Notes under the pieces: model-generated | What the model saw: only the letters and a program-made list of their open reading frames with translations | Database searches by the model: none | What the model was told of the DNA's origin: nothing | NCBI RefSeq assembly: GCF_001468135.1 | Contig: NZ_LNYU01000009.1 | Coordinates: 224,301 to 269,708 of the forward strand | Direction of reading: 5' to 3' | DNA length: 45,408 nt | Source: Legionella santicrucis | GTDB lineage: Bacteria; Pseudomonadota; Gammaproteobacteria; Legionellales; Legionellaceae | Shown: piece after piece, positions 1-8,904 of the stretch | How the letters are laid out: every line of letters starts with the position of its first letter | Position numbering within the stretch: the stretch's first letter is position 1 | Translations under genes and position numbers: made by a program

Positions 1-1
1 T

Positions 2-859
2 CAAGCGTTCCATCAGGCGCTTGAGTTTTTTGAAACCCCTGTAGAAATAGTAGAAATTCCCTTTGCAAACAGTATATTGCCTGGTTATCTTTATCTGCAT
101 GAATCTTCAAATCATCCCAGACCTATTCTCATTGACACTGGAGGCGGGGATGGTACCAAAGAAGAGTGTTATAGTACTGCCGCTGAAGCATTAAAACGAG
201 GCTTTCATTGCTTAACTTTTGAAGGTCCTGGTCAAGGCAGTATGTTGCGTTTCAATAAAATTCCTTTTATTCCTGATTGGGAGCAAGTGATTCATGCAGT
301 TGTTGATTTTATTATAGACCGCCCTGAAATCGATCCCAATAAAATTTTCTTGATTGGCCGAAGCTTTGGAGGATATCTCGCTGCGCGGGCGGTAACCAAA
401 GAAACACGAATTGCTGCGTGTATTGTTGATCCAGGTATATTTGATGCGAGTGCTAATCTAGAAGCAAAATTTAATTCGTTGATGACACAATTTCCAGATT
501 TAAAAAATGCTTCTTTAGAGCAAGCTTTGGCTTATCTTATGAAAACAGATGAAAACTTACGATTTATGTTAGAAAGCAGGAAGTGGCGATTTGGTGCTAA
601 AACTATTGAGGAAATGCTCCATAAAACTCGTGCCTACACGTTAAAGGGATTAGTCGAAAAGATTCAATGTCCCATGCTGGTTTGTGATAATACTTTAGAG
701 TACATCACATTAGGTCAGGCAAAAAAGCTATATGATCAGCTACAGTGCAAAAAGCAATACATTCTTTTTGATGCTAAAGAAGGTACAGGAGGTCATTGTG
801 AACCACTTGCCCCGAGATTATTTAGCGCAAAAATCTATGCCTGGCTCAACGCATTGTAA
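2..859 (+). CDS. alpha/beta hydrolase, 5' end outside window
   Basis: The reading frame is open to the left edge, so this is the C-terminal part of a longer protein; a TTG at 77 is only an internal codon. It shows a serine-hydrolase fold: an oxyanion-type segment GGGDGTKEE, a nucleophile elbow GRSFGG, and a late GGHCEP that should hold the catalytic His. The GG-D-TKEE pattern fits the FrsA / 2,6-dihydropseudooxynicotine-hydrolase branch of alpha/beta hydrolases, which often have a helical N-terminal domain that would lie outside the window. The substrate cannot be read from the sequence. It ends 66 bases before the downstream P-type ATPase on the same strand, so the two could be cotranscribed. 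The family call is firm and the specificity is unknown. Confidence 0.8.
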   Translation, partial: QAFHQALEFFETPVEIVEIPFANSILPGYLYLHESSNHPRPILIDTGGGDGTKEECYSTAAEALKRGFHCLTFEGPGQGSMLRFNKIPFIPDWEQVIHAVVDFIIDRPEIDPNKIFLIGRSFGGYLAARAVTKETRIAACIVDPGIFDASANLEAKFNSLMTQFPDLKNASLEQALAYLMKTDENLRFMLESRKWRFGAKTIEEMLHKTRAYTLKGLVEKIQCPMLVCDNTLEYITLGQAKKLYDQLQCKKQYILFDAKEGTGGHCEPLAPRLFSAKIYAWLNAL

Positions 860-925
860 GTTATATTCAGGTGGTAAAATGAACTATACAAATTGATGCG
901 AGCCAGCAAAATATAGGATAAGAAT

Positions 926-3490
926 ATGGATTTGCTGTCATTAATTACCTTGGACAAGCAAGCGGTTCTTGCGAAGTTAAATAGTTCTTTGGATGGTTTA
1001 ACTCATTTAGAAGCTCAAAAAAGGCAAACATTATATGGAGTTAACGAAATTGCCCAAAGGCCTTATCGTCTTCTTATTATGGAAGCAATTTCACATTCAA
1101 CTAATCCACTTGTTGCTATTTTGTTGATTGCAGCTGTAGTTTCAGCTTTTACTGGAAATGTTGTTAGTTCGATGATTATCATTATTATGGTTATAATGAG
1201 CATTGGTCTTGATTATTTCCAAAGTCATCGTTCACTTGTTGCCATCAAAAAACTACAACGACATATTGCGTCTACGGCAAATGTATTGAGGGATCAAAAA
1301 TGGAATGAAATACCCTGTCGTGAATTGGTTCCAGGAGATATTATCCATCTTATCGCTGGTGATTTGATACCCGCGGATGCTTTATTACTAAAAGCTAAAG
1401 ACTTACATATCCAGCAAGCGGCTCTTACTGGTGAATCTTTGCCTGTAGAAAAAGAGGCAATTTATGAAAATCATACCTCCCAAAATATAGCAGATGCCAA
1501 AAATGCTGTTTTTTCAGGCTCGTCTGTGGTTAGTGGCACAGCAACGGCGATTGTTGTAGCAACCGGACAGGACACGCAATTTGGCAATATCATTAAAGCA
1601 TTTGCTAAAGTTGCGCCACATACTGAGTTTGAAAAAGGTATTACCCGTTTTGGTTTGTTCATCATGAAAGTAGTATTTTTTCTTGTACTCTTTGTATTCG
1701 CTGTCAATGTTTATTTGAAACGCTCTTTACTTGAGTCGCTGTTATTTGCTGTTGCTCTAGCGGTTGGCCTTACACCTGAGTTATTGCCGATGATTACTAC
1801 TGTGACTCTTGCTGCGGGAGCAGTTCATATGGCAAGAAAAAAAGTAATCGTCAAAAATTTGTCTGCGATACAGAATTTTGGGAGCATTGATATCCTTTGT
1901 AGCGATAAAACAGGGACTTTGACTCGTGGTGAAATGATTTTAGAGCAACATATAGATCCCTTAGGCAATAAATCAGAAAATGTAATGTTGTGGGCCTACT
2001 TAAACAGTCTTTTTGGTACGGAAATTCCTAACCCATTTAATCTTGCTGTATTAAAAAAAGTTAATATTAATCCTTTAGATGCCGCAATATTAAAACACGA
2101 TCATCCTGATCTGAAAACCTACCATAAAATCGATGAAATTCCTTTTGATTTTGAACGTCGCCGCTCGAGCGTTGTTGTGGAACAAGGTGGAGCGCATATT
2201 TTGATTATTAAAGGTGCACCCGAAAATGTAACTCAAGAGTGTACTCATTGTAATATAGAGGGTGAAATTCATCTAATGGATGAAATATGGTACAAAAAAA
2301 TCGAGACTACTTTTTTGTCTTTAAGTAAGCTGGGGTATCGAACTTTGGCCGTTGCTTATCGTGAAATAGAGCCAAAATCTTCCTATGATGTGCGTGATGA
2401 AAAGGAAATGGTTTTAGGAGGGTTTCTCGCATTTTTTGATCCAGCACTTAAGGATATCCCTGAGGTTATAAAAAAATTATCTAGAGAAGGAGTAACGATA
2501 AAAATTTTAACGGGAGATAATGATTTGGTGACATCCCATGTGTGCCAACAAGTAGGACTTGATTCCAGTAGGATCGTGACAGGCGGACAATTAGAACATA
2601 TTAGTGATATGGCATTGGGTGAAATTGCAGAAGAAGTAAATGTATTTGCGCGTATTTCTCCGATGCAAAAACAACGAATTATTAGTGTCCTTCGTGGACG
2701 TGGGCATGTAGTAGGTTATATTGGAGATGGAATTAATGATGTTCCTTCATTACATAGCGCAGATGTAGGCATTTCGGTTGCGGGTGCTGTAGATGTAGCA
2801 CGCGAAGCAGCTGATATTATTTTATTGAAGCATCATTTAAGCGTATTGTTAAGTGGCATTCTTGAAGGGCGAAAGTCTTTTGGAAACGTGATGAAATATC
2901 TTATGATGGGAACCAGCTCAAATTTTGGTAATATGTTAAGCATGGCTGGGGCAATTCTTCTTTTGCCATTTTTGCCGATGTTACCCACGCAAATTCTTTT
3001 AAATAATCTTCTTTATGATATTTCTCAAATAGTAATTCCAACGGACAATGTAGATCCTAGTTTTGCACGTAAACCTAAACACTGGGATATAACACTCATT
3101 CGCAAGTTTATGTTTTACATAGGTCCTATAAGCTCTATTTTTGATTTTCTAACTTTTTTTGTCATGCTAAAGATTTTTGTTGCAACAGAATCTTTATTTC
3201 AAACCGGTTGGTTTGTTGAGTCATTAGCGACCCAAACGTTGGTTGTATTTGTAATTCGTACTGCCAAAAGCCCTTGGAAAAGCAAACCAAGTACCCCCTT
3301 AATCTGCATGGCATTATTTATTGTCTTTTTTGCAGCGCTGTTACCCTTTACTCCAATTGCAAAGTTTTTGGGGTTTGTTCCTTTACCGCCAACTTATTTT
3401 CTATTTCTTATTACAGCTACGGTAACTTATTTGTTTTTAGTAGAGTTCATTAAAAAGAAGCTAATGTGGAAATGGATTGCAACAAAGTGA
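926..3490 (+). CDS. mgtA: magnesium-translocating P-type ATPase (MgtA type)
   Basis: An 854-residue inner-membrane P-type ATPase expected to import Mg2+ by ATP hydrolysis. Visible landmarks are the actuator loop TGES (168-171), the phosphorylation motif DKTGT with Asp327, the hinge GDGIND (600-605), the TM4 segment VGLTPELLP and the TM6 segment ending PTDNVD, the last two typical of the MgtA/MgtB subfamily. The length is slightly under the usual 890-900 residues, mainly through a short N-terminus. The start ATG follows a purine-rich AGGATAAG. There is no long 5' leader like the E. coli mgtA riboswitch region, because only 66 bases separate it from the upstream hydrolase. The Mg2+ specificity is inferred from the subfamily motifs. 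Confidence 0.9.
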   Translation: MDLLSLITLDKQAVLAKLNSSLDGLTHLEAQKRQTLYGVNEIAQRPYRLLIMEAISHSTNPLVAILLIAAVVSAFTGNVVSSMIIIIMVIMSIGLDYFQSHRSLVAIKKLQRHIASTANVLRDQKWNEIPCRELVPGDIIHLIAGDLIPADALLLKAKDLHIQQAALTGESLPVEKEAIYENHTSQNIADAKNAVFSGSSVVSGTATAIVVATGQDTQFGNIIKAFAKVAPHTEFEKGITRFGLFIMKVVFFLVLFVFAVNVYLKRSLLESLLFAVALAVGLTPELLPMITTVTLAAGAVHMARKKVIVKNLSAIQNFGSIDILCSDKTGTLTRGEMILEQHIDPLGNKSENVMLWAYLNSLFGTEIPNPFNLAVLKKVNINPLDAAILKHDHPDLKTYHKIDEIPFDFERRRSSVVVEQGGAHILIIKGAPENVTQECTHCNIEGEIHLMDEIWYKKIETTFLSLSKLGYRTLAVAYREIEPKSSYDVRDEKEMVLGGFLAFFDPALKDIPEVIKKLSREGVTIKILTGDNDLVTSHVCQQVGLDSSRIVTGGQLEHISDMALGEIAEEVNVFARISPMQKQRIISVLRGRGHVVGYIGDGINDVPSLHSADVGISVAGAVDVAREAADIILLKHHLSVLLSGILEGRKSFGNVMKYLMMGTSSNFGNMLSMAGAILLLPFLPMLPTQILLNNLLYDISQIVIPTDNVDPSFARKPKHWDITLIRKFMFYIGPISSIFDFLTFFVMLKIFVATESLFQTGWFVESLATQTLVVFVIRTAKSPWKSKPSTPLICMALFIVFFAALLPFTPIAKFLGFVPLPPTYFLFLITATVTYLFLVEFIKKKLMWKWIATK

Positions 3491-3502
3491 AATAATAATC
3501 CA

Positions 3503-5473
3503 TTACCCCAATGGATTTGAAAATTTTTGCAAATAAAGTGCGCCAAATTGATATGAAGCATAATCTGTGATATGTCCTACGTCACGATAAACAGGGATTC
3601 CGTTGACGTCTGCTTTGCATATTCCTTGTATGCATTGTACTTTCTTAGGATCAAAAATGATTAACTGTGGGTATTTGCTTTTCATTTTATGAAATAATTG
3701 ACTAAGCCTTTGATCCGTTTCAAGTAAATTAAAATTACATTCAGCAGAGTTATAAGCTTTTCTTAATTTTATATGCTTAAAGAAACAGTCATGAAAGTTC
3801 TCTTGCATTCGCGCTGTCGCTTTAATTAATATGGGTTTTGCTCCAGAGCTTATAATTGTTGCCAGTGCTTTATCTAATGCGGCTTCTAATCGTTTTTGAC
3901 CTAATACTAATGAACGTTTATCTCCTAAATGATTTATTACACTTGCTGATAAATAGTTTTCCCAGAGTTGTCCAATAATCACATAATCATAATGATTGTT
4001 TTGAATCATTTGATAATATTTTTGAGTGAGCTCATAACAGGATTGGTAAATTTGATTTTTAAAATGCCACCAGTCATAAAGATAAATTCCAGGTAAAGTG
4101 AGGCATGACGAGACCCCTTGCATTAATATTGTGGTGTTGGCATCTTTTCCTAGCACATCCATAAACCCCCAATAATGATTGGAAAATGAATCACCAATCA
4201 TTATTGCTTTTTTACTGTCGCTTTTTTTAGAACCAACAAGACATTGCAAGTTGATCTCTTGTTCCTTATCAGTGATACATGTAGGTCGTAACTTACTTTC
4301 GTATTGTTCTAGTTGTTGATAAATGGTGGCTAATTCGCCATCAAAGCGTTTAGGAAACCCCTTATTGAGGCTGACAAAATAGGAAGCAAGATGGATAACA
4401 AATATTGGAATAAATACTAAGAGCACCAAAGTATAGCGTAATGGAATATGTCTTAAATGTCTTGCTGGTTTTTCGATATATTTCCAAGAAAGATAAGCTA
4501 ATACAAAAGTAAGTATATAGGCAAAAAGTTGAATAGCGAAGGTTTCTACAATACCTTGATATCTTAAGAGTGAAAAAATAACCCAATGCCAAATGTATAG
4601 AGAATAAGATAATAGCCCTATAAAGACCATAGGTTTAGTGGAAAGTAATTTGCTCGAGAGGCATTCGGGGAAAAATCTTCCCAGAATAATAAGTACTCCT
4701 GTTGCGAGACAAACCGCAAGTGCAAGTTCGTCAGGATACCCTGTTAAAACTGGATTAAGATTTGCGATATAAAATAGCGAGAATAAAGCAACACCTCCAA
4801 TGAGATTTAATAAATATCGATTCAGTTTATGAGTAATTGGAGGAATCAACGCAATGCAGGCACCAATTAAAAACTCATAGATTCTACTCAACAATAAATA
4901 ATAGGTATGGGCAGGTAACGTTTTAGCATTGTGTAATGAATAGAGAAAAGCAATTAAAGTAAGAATATATATGGAAATAGGTAGATATTTTTCAGGTATA
5001 AAACGATATAAGCCATAAAGGAGGCAAGGCAGAAGTAAGTAACATTGCCATTCTATGGAAAGAGACCAGGTATGTAATAGCGGAAGTTGATGGGTATCCG
5101 GTGAAAAATAACCGGTTGTAGTTTTGTCAAAAAATAAATTGGATAAAAATAAAGAGGTTTTGCGCGCGCTTTTGCTGTACCGCATTAAATCATCAGGTAA
5201 AAAAAATAATACAGCCAATGCAGTTGTCAAAAAGAGTAAACAAACAAATACAGGTTGTAAGCGCCATAGCCTACGATTATAAAAATCTAAAAAGGAAAAA
5301 GAATGGTTATTTAGTGACCCATGAATAATACTGGTGATGAGAAAACCAGAAATAACGAAAAAGACATCGACACCTATAAATCCTGAAGGAAAAAAGTGGA
5401 GGCCGCCGTGATAAATTAGGACCAGTATAATAGCAATGGCTCTTAGTCCATCAATATCGGGGCGGTATGTCAT
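3503..5473 (-). CDS. OafA-type acyltransferase with SGNH domain
   Basis: A 656-residue membrane O-acyltransferase. The N-terminal half (about 1-370) is the Acyl_transf_3 domain, starting with the characteristic RPDIDGLRAIAI and the YHGG segment with His22, followed by roughly ten membrane segments. The C-terminal part (about 420-650) is a periplasmic SGNH esterase-like domain with GDSF (Ser429) and a D-x-x-H pair (Asp631, His634). This architecture is that of OafA and related enzymes that O-acetylate LPS O-antigen or other surface glycans. The gene faces the mgtA-type gene tail to tail with only 12 bases between them. No glycan biosynthesis genes lie nearby, so the acceptor is unknown. Confidence 0.88.
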   Translation of the reverse strand: MTYRPDIDGLRAIAIILVLIYHGGLHFFPSGFIGVDVFFVISGFLITSIIHGSLNNHSFSFLDFYNRRLWRLQPVFVCLLFLTTALAVLFFLPDDLMRYSKSARKTSLFLSNLFFDKTTTGYFSPDTHQLPLLHTWSLSIEWQCYLLLPCLLYGLYRFIPEKYLPISIYILTLIAFLYSLHNAKTLPAHTYYLLLSRIYEFLIGACIALIPPITHKLNRYLLNLIGGVALFSLFYIANLNPVLTGYPDELALAVCLATGVLIILGRFFPECLSSKLLSTKPMVFIGLLSYSLYIWHWVIFSLLRYQGIVETFAIQLFAYILTFVLAYLSWKYIEKPARHLRHIPLRYTLVLLVFIPIFVIHLASYFVSLNKGFPKRFDGELATIYQQLEQYESKLRPTCITDKEQEINLQCLVGSKKSDSKKAIMIGDSFSNHYWGFMDVLGKDANTTILMQGVSSCLTLPGIYLYDWWHFKNQIYQSCYELTQKYYQMIQNNHYDYVIIGQLWENYLSASVINHLGDKRSLVLGQKRLEAALDKALATIISSGAKPILIKATARMQENFHDCFFKHIKLRKAYNSAECNFNLLETDQRLSQLFHKMKSKYPQLIIFDPKKVQCIQGICKADVNGIPVYRDVGHITDYASYQFGALYLQKFSNPLG

Positions 5474-5731
5474 TCATTCTCGAATAAAAAGAATAATGCT
5501 ATCATTTTGGTTACGCTTTATCTATATAACTTGAGTTCTACATCAAGGCATTTCCATGCCTAGATGCTGCTAAACGAACGTTATCCCATAAATGCGTAGC
5601 ATTTATAGGGAATCCAGTTCTAAATAAAATGAGTTCGATATAAAAAATGGCGTTTATTTTTTATATCGAACTCCTATTATATGATATAAATTAACATGAG
5701 CTTGGGGTAAGCGTTTTATTAATGGATAAAA
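5474..5731. other. intergenic region with palindromes
   Basis: No gene is visible between the acyltransferase and thpR, which are divergent. The stretch contains an imperfect palindrome around 5584-5610 (CCCATAAATGC GTA GCATTTATAGGG) followed by a long perfect hairpin listed separately. Promoters for both flanking genes must lie here, but I could not assign clear -35/-10 pairs. Confidence 0.5.
5631..5673. repeat. perfect 18-bp inverted repeat
   Basis: Arms at 5631-5648 (GAGTTCGATATAAAAAAT) and 5656-5673 are perfect reverse complements separated by the 7-base loop GGCGTTT. It sits between two divergent genes, so it is not needed as a terminator for either. A small mobile palindrome (REP/MITE-like) or an operator are both possible. 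Confidence 0.75.
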
Positions 5732-6289
5732 ATGAATACGATACGTGCTTTTTTCGCAATTGTACCTTCAAAGGAAATACGTCTTCATTTATTGAATATT
5801 TTGCAATCTTTAAAGCAAGACATGCCTGAAGATTATATTCGTTGGGTTGATATAGAAAACTTGCATATAACGTTGCACTTTATTGCCCAATTTCAATTAA
5901 AAGACATGGCCTTGGTGAACAAAAAAATATCAAACGTATTAAAGCATATTCCATGTTTCCAATTAAAATTAGGGCCAGTAGAATGGTTTCCCACGTTACG
6001 ACATCCTAAAGTTCTTTCTTTGATTGTCGAACCGCATGATCTTTTAAGTAAACTTGTGAGTATTATTACTCACGCATTACACTTTTTAAATTATCCTATT
6101 GAATCTCGACCTTTTCGTGGTCACATGACTCTAGCAAGAGTGCGTCATCACCAGCATCAAAAGTTATTATCACAAATTAAATTGGGATATATCCCGCCAA
6201 TTACTGTTGATAAGATTTATTTAATTGAAAGCAAACTAGGTCAAGGAAGATCGACATATACCACGTTGACTGAGTTTCAATTAATTTAG
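5732..6289 (+). CDS. thpR: RNA 2',3'-cyclic phosphodiesterase ThpR
   Basis: A 185-residue member of the 2H phosphoesterase superfamily (LigT/ThpR). Both HxTx motifs are present, HITL at His45 and HMTL at His131, which is the full catalytic pair. ThpR hydrolyses 2',3'-cyclic phosphate ends of RNA and shows reversible 2'-5' RNA ligase activity in vitro. The length matches the family (about 175-190). It starts at an ATG after an A-rich leader and stands alone between inverted-repeat structures. Confidence 0.9.
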   Translation: MNTIRAFFAIVPSKEIRLHLLNILQSLKQDMPEDYIRWVDIENLHITLHFIAQFQLKDMALVNKKISNVLKHIPCFQLKLGPVEWFPTLRHPKVLSLIVEPHDLLSKLVSIITHALHFLNYPIESRPFRGHMTLARVRHHQHQKLLSQIKLGYIPPITVDKIYLIESKLGQGRSTYTTLTEFQLI

Positions 6290-6356
6290 AACTAGAAAAG
6301 CAGTTGAGTTTGTAGTTGGTTTGTTGAGGATGGACACTTAACTACTTTTTCTAGTT
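6290..6356. terminator. possible bidirectional terminator
   Basis: Arms at 6290-6305 (AACTAGAAAAGCAGTT) and 6340-6356 (AACTACTTTTTCTAGTT) are nearly complementary, with a long loop of about 34 bases. They lie between the convergent thpR and PEBP genes. The long loop makes this a weak call. Confidence 0.35.
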
Positions 6357-6387
6357 TTAACGAATATTCATACTTTATTACCTATTT

Positions 6388-6903
6388 TTATTCAAAAGAT
6401 TGATAAATCCCCACCAGTTCCGTACTTTCAATAACGTGCCCGGTTATTGCATTCAACAAGGCATCTCGACTAGCGTCATCCCCTAAGTTTATTACGGTGT
6501 TTAACGCATATAATTTAAAATGATAACTATGCGCTCCAACGGGTGGGCAGGGGCCACGATAACCTAATTCTCCCCAACTGTTTTTTGCAGTTGTAGCACC
6601 AGGAGGAATTGGGCTTGCAGTATCTAATTGGTGTATCGTTGGCGGAATATTAAATAAAATCCAATGGGTCCAAACTCCATCAGGAGCATCTGGATCATCA
6701 ACTATTAATACAAGTGATTTTGTCTGTATAGGTATACTATGCCATGCTAAAGGAGGAGATTGGTCAGCTCCTTTGCAGGTATATTGAGTAGGGATTGTTG
6801 AGTTCATTTGGAATGCTGAACTTTCAAGAGTTAGGCCTCTAGCAAAACATTTATAATGAATCATACACAGTAATAAAAATACAAATAGAGAGTATTTTTT
6901 CAT
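6388..6903 (-). CDS. YbhB/YbcL-family (PEBP-like) exported protein
   Basis: A 171-residue phosphatidylethanolamine-binding-protein-like protein of the bacterial YbhB/YbcL group. It carries an N-terminal signal peptide (Lys-Lys, then a hydrophobic stretch ending near CFA), so it is probably periplasmic. The family ligand-pocket motifs DDPDAPDG-WTHW and GYRGPCPPVGAHSYHF are intact. The biochemical role of bacterial members is poorly defined; the family is related to Raf kinase inhibitor protein. It is monocistronic and divergent from the HIT gene. Confidence 0.88.
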   Translation of the reverse strand: MKKYSLFVFLLLCMIHYKCFARGLTLESSAFQMNSTIPTQYTCKGADQSPPLAWHSIPIQTKSLVLIVDDPDAPDGVWTHWILFNIPPTIHQLDTASPIPPGATTAKNSWGELGYRGPCPPVGAHSYHFKLYALNTVINLGDDASRDALLNAITGHVIESTELVGIYQSFE

Positions 6904-7052
6904 TTTGTTGACTCCATTTATCGGATAATAAAGTGTAGCATTGAAATCATCTACCTATGTTATTTCACTTGGGCTATTGGTTCCTATAATAGGATCAAGT
7001 AAAGTGGATTAAGTAGTTTCTTCCTTAAGTTTATGCGAAAGTAGGAATATAG

Positions 7053-7475
7053 ATGGCAAAAGAATGTATTTTTGATTTAATTGTTGCAAAAAAAGAAAAA
7101 GCGTCTTTTGTTTTTGAAGACGAAAATTTTATTGCATTCTTGGATTCTCGTCCTCTATTTCCCGGCCATACTTTATTAGTGCCTAAAGTACATATTAAAA
7201 CACTTTATGAGTTACCTGATACTTTGGTAGCGTCTCTTTTTTTATTAACCCAAAGAATCGGTAAGGCTGTTGAAAAAGCAACGGATGCTGCAGGAAGCTT
7301 TATTGCCATAAATAATACAATTAGCCAAAGCGTTCCTCATCTTCATGTTCATATTGTACCAAGAAATAAACAGGATGGATTAAAAGGTTTTTTTTGGCCT
7401 CGTACTCATTACGAGAACGAAATACATATACGTGAAGTACAAGAAAAAATAAGGCATCAAATAGAAATGATTTAA
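7053..7475 (+). CDS. HIT-family nucleotide hydrolase
   Basis: A 140-residue histidine-triad protein. The HxHxH motif HLHVH (His96, His98, His100) is complete, and the N-terminal CIFDLIVAKKE and FPGHTLLVPK segments are typical of the HinT/FHIT-like bacterial branch. Such proteins hydrolyse nucleoside phosphoramidates or dinucleotides in the cytoplasm. This one differs from short HinT (about 115 residues) by a C-terminal extension of about 35 residues containing FFWPRTHYEN. The exact substrate is unknown. Confidence 0.88.
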   Translation: MAKECIFDLIVAKKEKASFVFEDENFIAFLDSRPLFPGHTLLVPKVHIKTLYELPDTLVASLFLLTQRIGKAVEKATDAAGSFIAINNTISQSVPHLHVHIVPRNKQDGLKGFFWPRTHYENEIHIREVQEKIRHQIEMI

Positions 7476-7513
7476 AGAAAGTAATGTACCTCTATTGTAT
7501 CGTTACCTTAGCT

Positions 7514-8158
7514 TTAAATTGAATAACAAAATTCATCAGTTGTACTCTTGTAGTGGACTTTTTTTGTTTCTATGCATTGGTTTTTTAGCCTATGAGTCAG
7601 TTCTTCATTATGGCTAAAAGTTGTTGCCCATTCTTTAATCTTTGCAACAAGCCATCTGTGTTTATATGCAACTTCACCTTGAGCATTTAATTCTTTTACA
7701 ACGAGGATTCGTGGTAATTTAAAAGGCAAAATGGATTCATTTAAAATGAGTATGGCCAAAAATATACGTAGTGAATAAAAAGAAGGTTGAAAATCACCGC
7801 TTCTATGATTAAGGCTTTTTAAAATATTGCATTTTGAATTAGTAAATTTTATATTCCCAGCGGTTAAACATCTGGCTTTATTTTGAGGTTCCCCTGTCAT
7901 TTGGAAATGTTTAGGGGCACTAATGCCCGGTTGATTTTCTCGAGCAAACCATGCAATTCCATTCGTATCAACTAAAAAACGTAAGATAGGCTCTTCTTTT
8001 CGTAAACGTTTTTCGGTCAGTAATTTTTCTAAAGTGAATAATGATTCAATAAAATGAGTACATTCTTTATGATGAACTTTATTGATTAAATGATAAACAT
8101 AGATAAAGTCTGGAGCAGCTGAAAAGAACTCTTGGTGCAGTTTAGAATAAAATAACAT
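7514..8158 (-). CDS. uncharacterised protein, Legionella-style
   Basis: A 214-residue soluble protein with no signal peptide or membrane segment, and I do not recognise its family with certainty. Visible segments include a central GISAPKHFQMTG, then AGNIKFTN, then SGDFQPSFYSL; the short SGDF-P-F pattern reminds me of segments in several Legionella proteins, which is recollection and not a search result. The C-terminus is polar (STTDEF). It is monocistronic, with its own divergent promoter region toward the glutathione peroxidase. It could be a translocated effector or an ordinary cytoplasmic protein. The open frame and start ATG look sound. Confidence 0.65.
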   Translation of the reverse strand: MLFYSKLHQEFFSAAPDFIYVYHLINKVHHKECTHFIESLFTLEKLLTEKRLRKEEPILRFLVDTNGIAWFARENQPGISAPKHFQMTGEPQNKARCLTAGNIKFTNSKCNILKSLNHRSGDFQPSFYSLRIFLAILILNESILPFKLPRILVVKELNAQGEVAYKHRWLVAKIKEWATTFSHNEELTHRLKNQCIETKKVHYKSTTDEFCYSI

Positions 8159-8308
8159 GGAAGTATCTCTATTTCCGGTAATGCGAATTGTCCACCTAAA
8201 TTGTTGGTAATTTTTTCATTCTTGCTTTACAAGGTCAATAGTATATGATTAATTCATGTTCCGAACGGATTTAGTTCTGGACTTAAATAATAATAGGTTT
8301 GTTGATAA

Positions 8309-8866
8309 GTGCTTCCATATATAATACTAGGATGGTGTATGATGACCCATATCGCTTCAGCTGATACATCGCATTATGATAATGCGTATGATTATTCATT
8401 TCATACTTTACGAGGACATGAGCCATTGCCTCTTTCCTCTTTTCAAGGAAAAGTTTTAATGGTAGTCAATACCGCTTCTAAGTGTGGATTTACCCCGCAA
8501 TATGCTGGTTTAGAGAAGCTTTATGAGCAATATAAAGACCGGGGTTTAGTTATATTAGGAGTGCCTTCAAATGATTTTGGGGGACAAGAGCCAGGAACAG
8601 AGGATGAAATTTCTAACTTTTGCCAAGTAAACTATGGTGTTAGCTTTCCAATAGCAGCTAAGGAAGTGGTTTCAGGAAAAAATGCACATCCATTTTATCT
8701 TTGGGCAAAAAAGGAATTGGGATTTGGTACGGCACCAAAATGGAATTTTCATAAGTACCTTATCAATCGCAAGGGAAAGCTGATTGATTATTTTTATTCG
8801 ACCACTTCTCCAGATGCAGGAAGAGTTACCAAAATTATTGAGAAAGCATTAGACGAGCAAGTTTAA
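8309..8866 (+). CDS. glutathione peroxidase (exported?)
   Basis: A 185-residue thiol peroxidase of the glutathione peroxidase family, expected to reduce peroxides with glutathione or thioredoxin. The catalytic set is intact: Cys59 in NTASKCGFTPQY, Gln93 in FGGQEP, and Trp145-Asn146 in KWNF. The frame can begin at GTG 8309, immediately after an in-frame stop (8306-8308). That start gives a hydrophobic leader LPYIILGWCMMTHIASA that looks like a signal peptide lacking the usual basic N-terminus. The alternative ATG at 8339 has a better ribosome site (AGGATGG) but would give a cytoplasmic protein. The true start is unsettled; the enzyme call is firm. Confidence 0.88.
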   Translation: MLPYIILGWCMMTHIASADTSHYDNAYDYSFHTLRGHEPLPLSSFQGKVLMVVNTASKCGFTPQYAGLEKLYEQYKDRGLVILGVPSNDFGGQEPGTEDEISNFCQVNYGVSFPIAAKEVVSGKNAHPFYLWAKKELGFGTAPKWNFHKYLINRKGKLIDYFYSTTSPDAGRVTKIIEKALDEQV

Positions 8867-8904
8867 AAAAATAGCCTTGATTAGCTAAGGTATGTAAGGA
8901 TTAC

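Noticed and set aside
860..925. Possible Mg2+ riboswitch ahead of the mgtA-type gene
   Set aside because: The leader is at most 66 bases and shows no alternative stem structure or proline-rich leader peptide.
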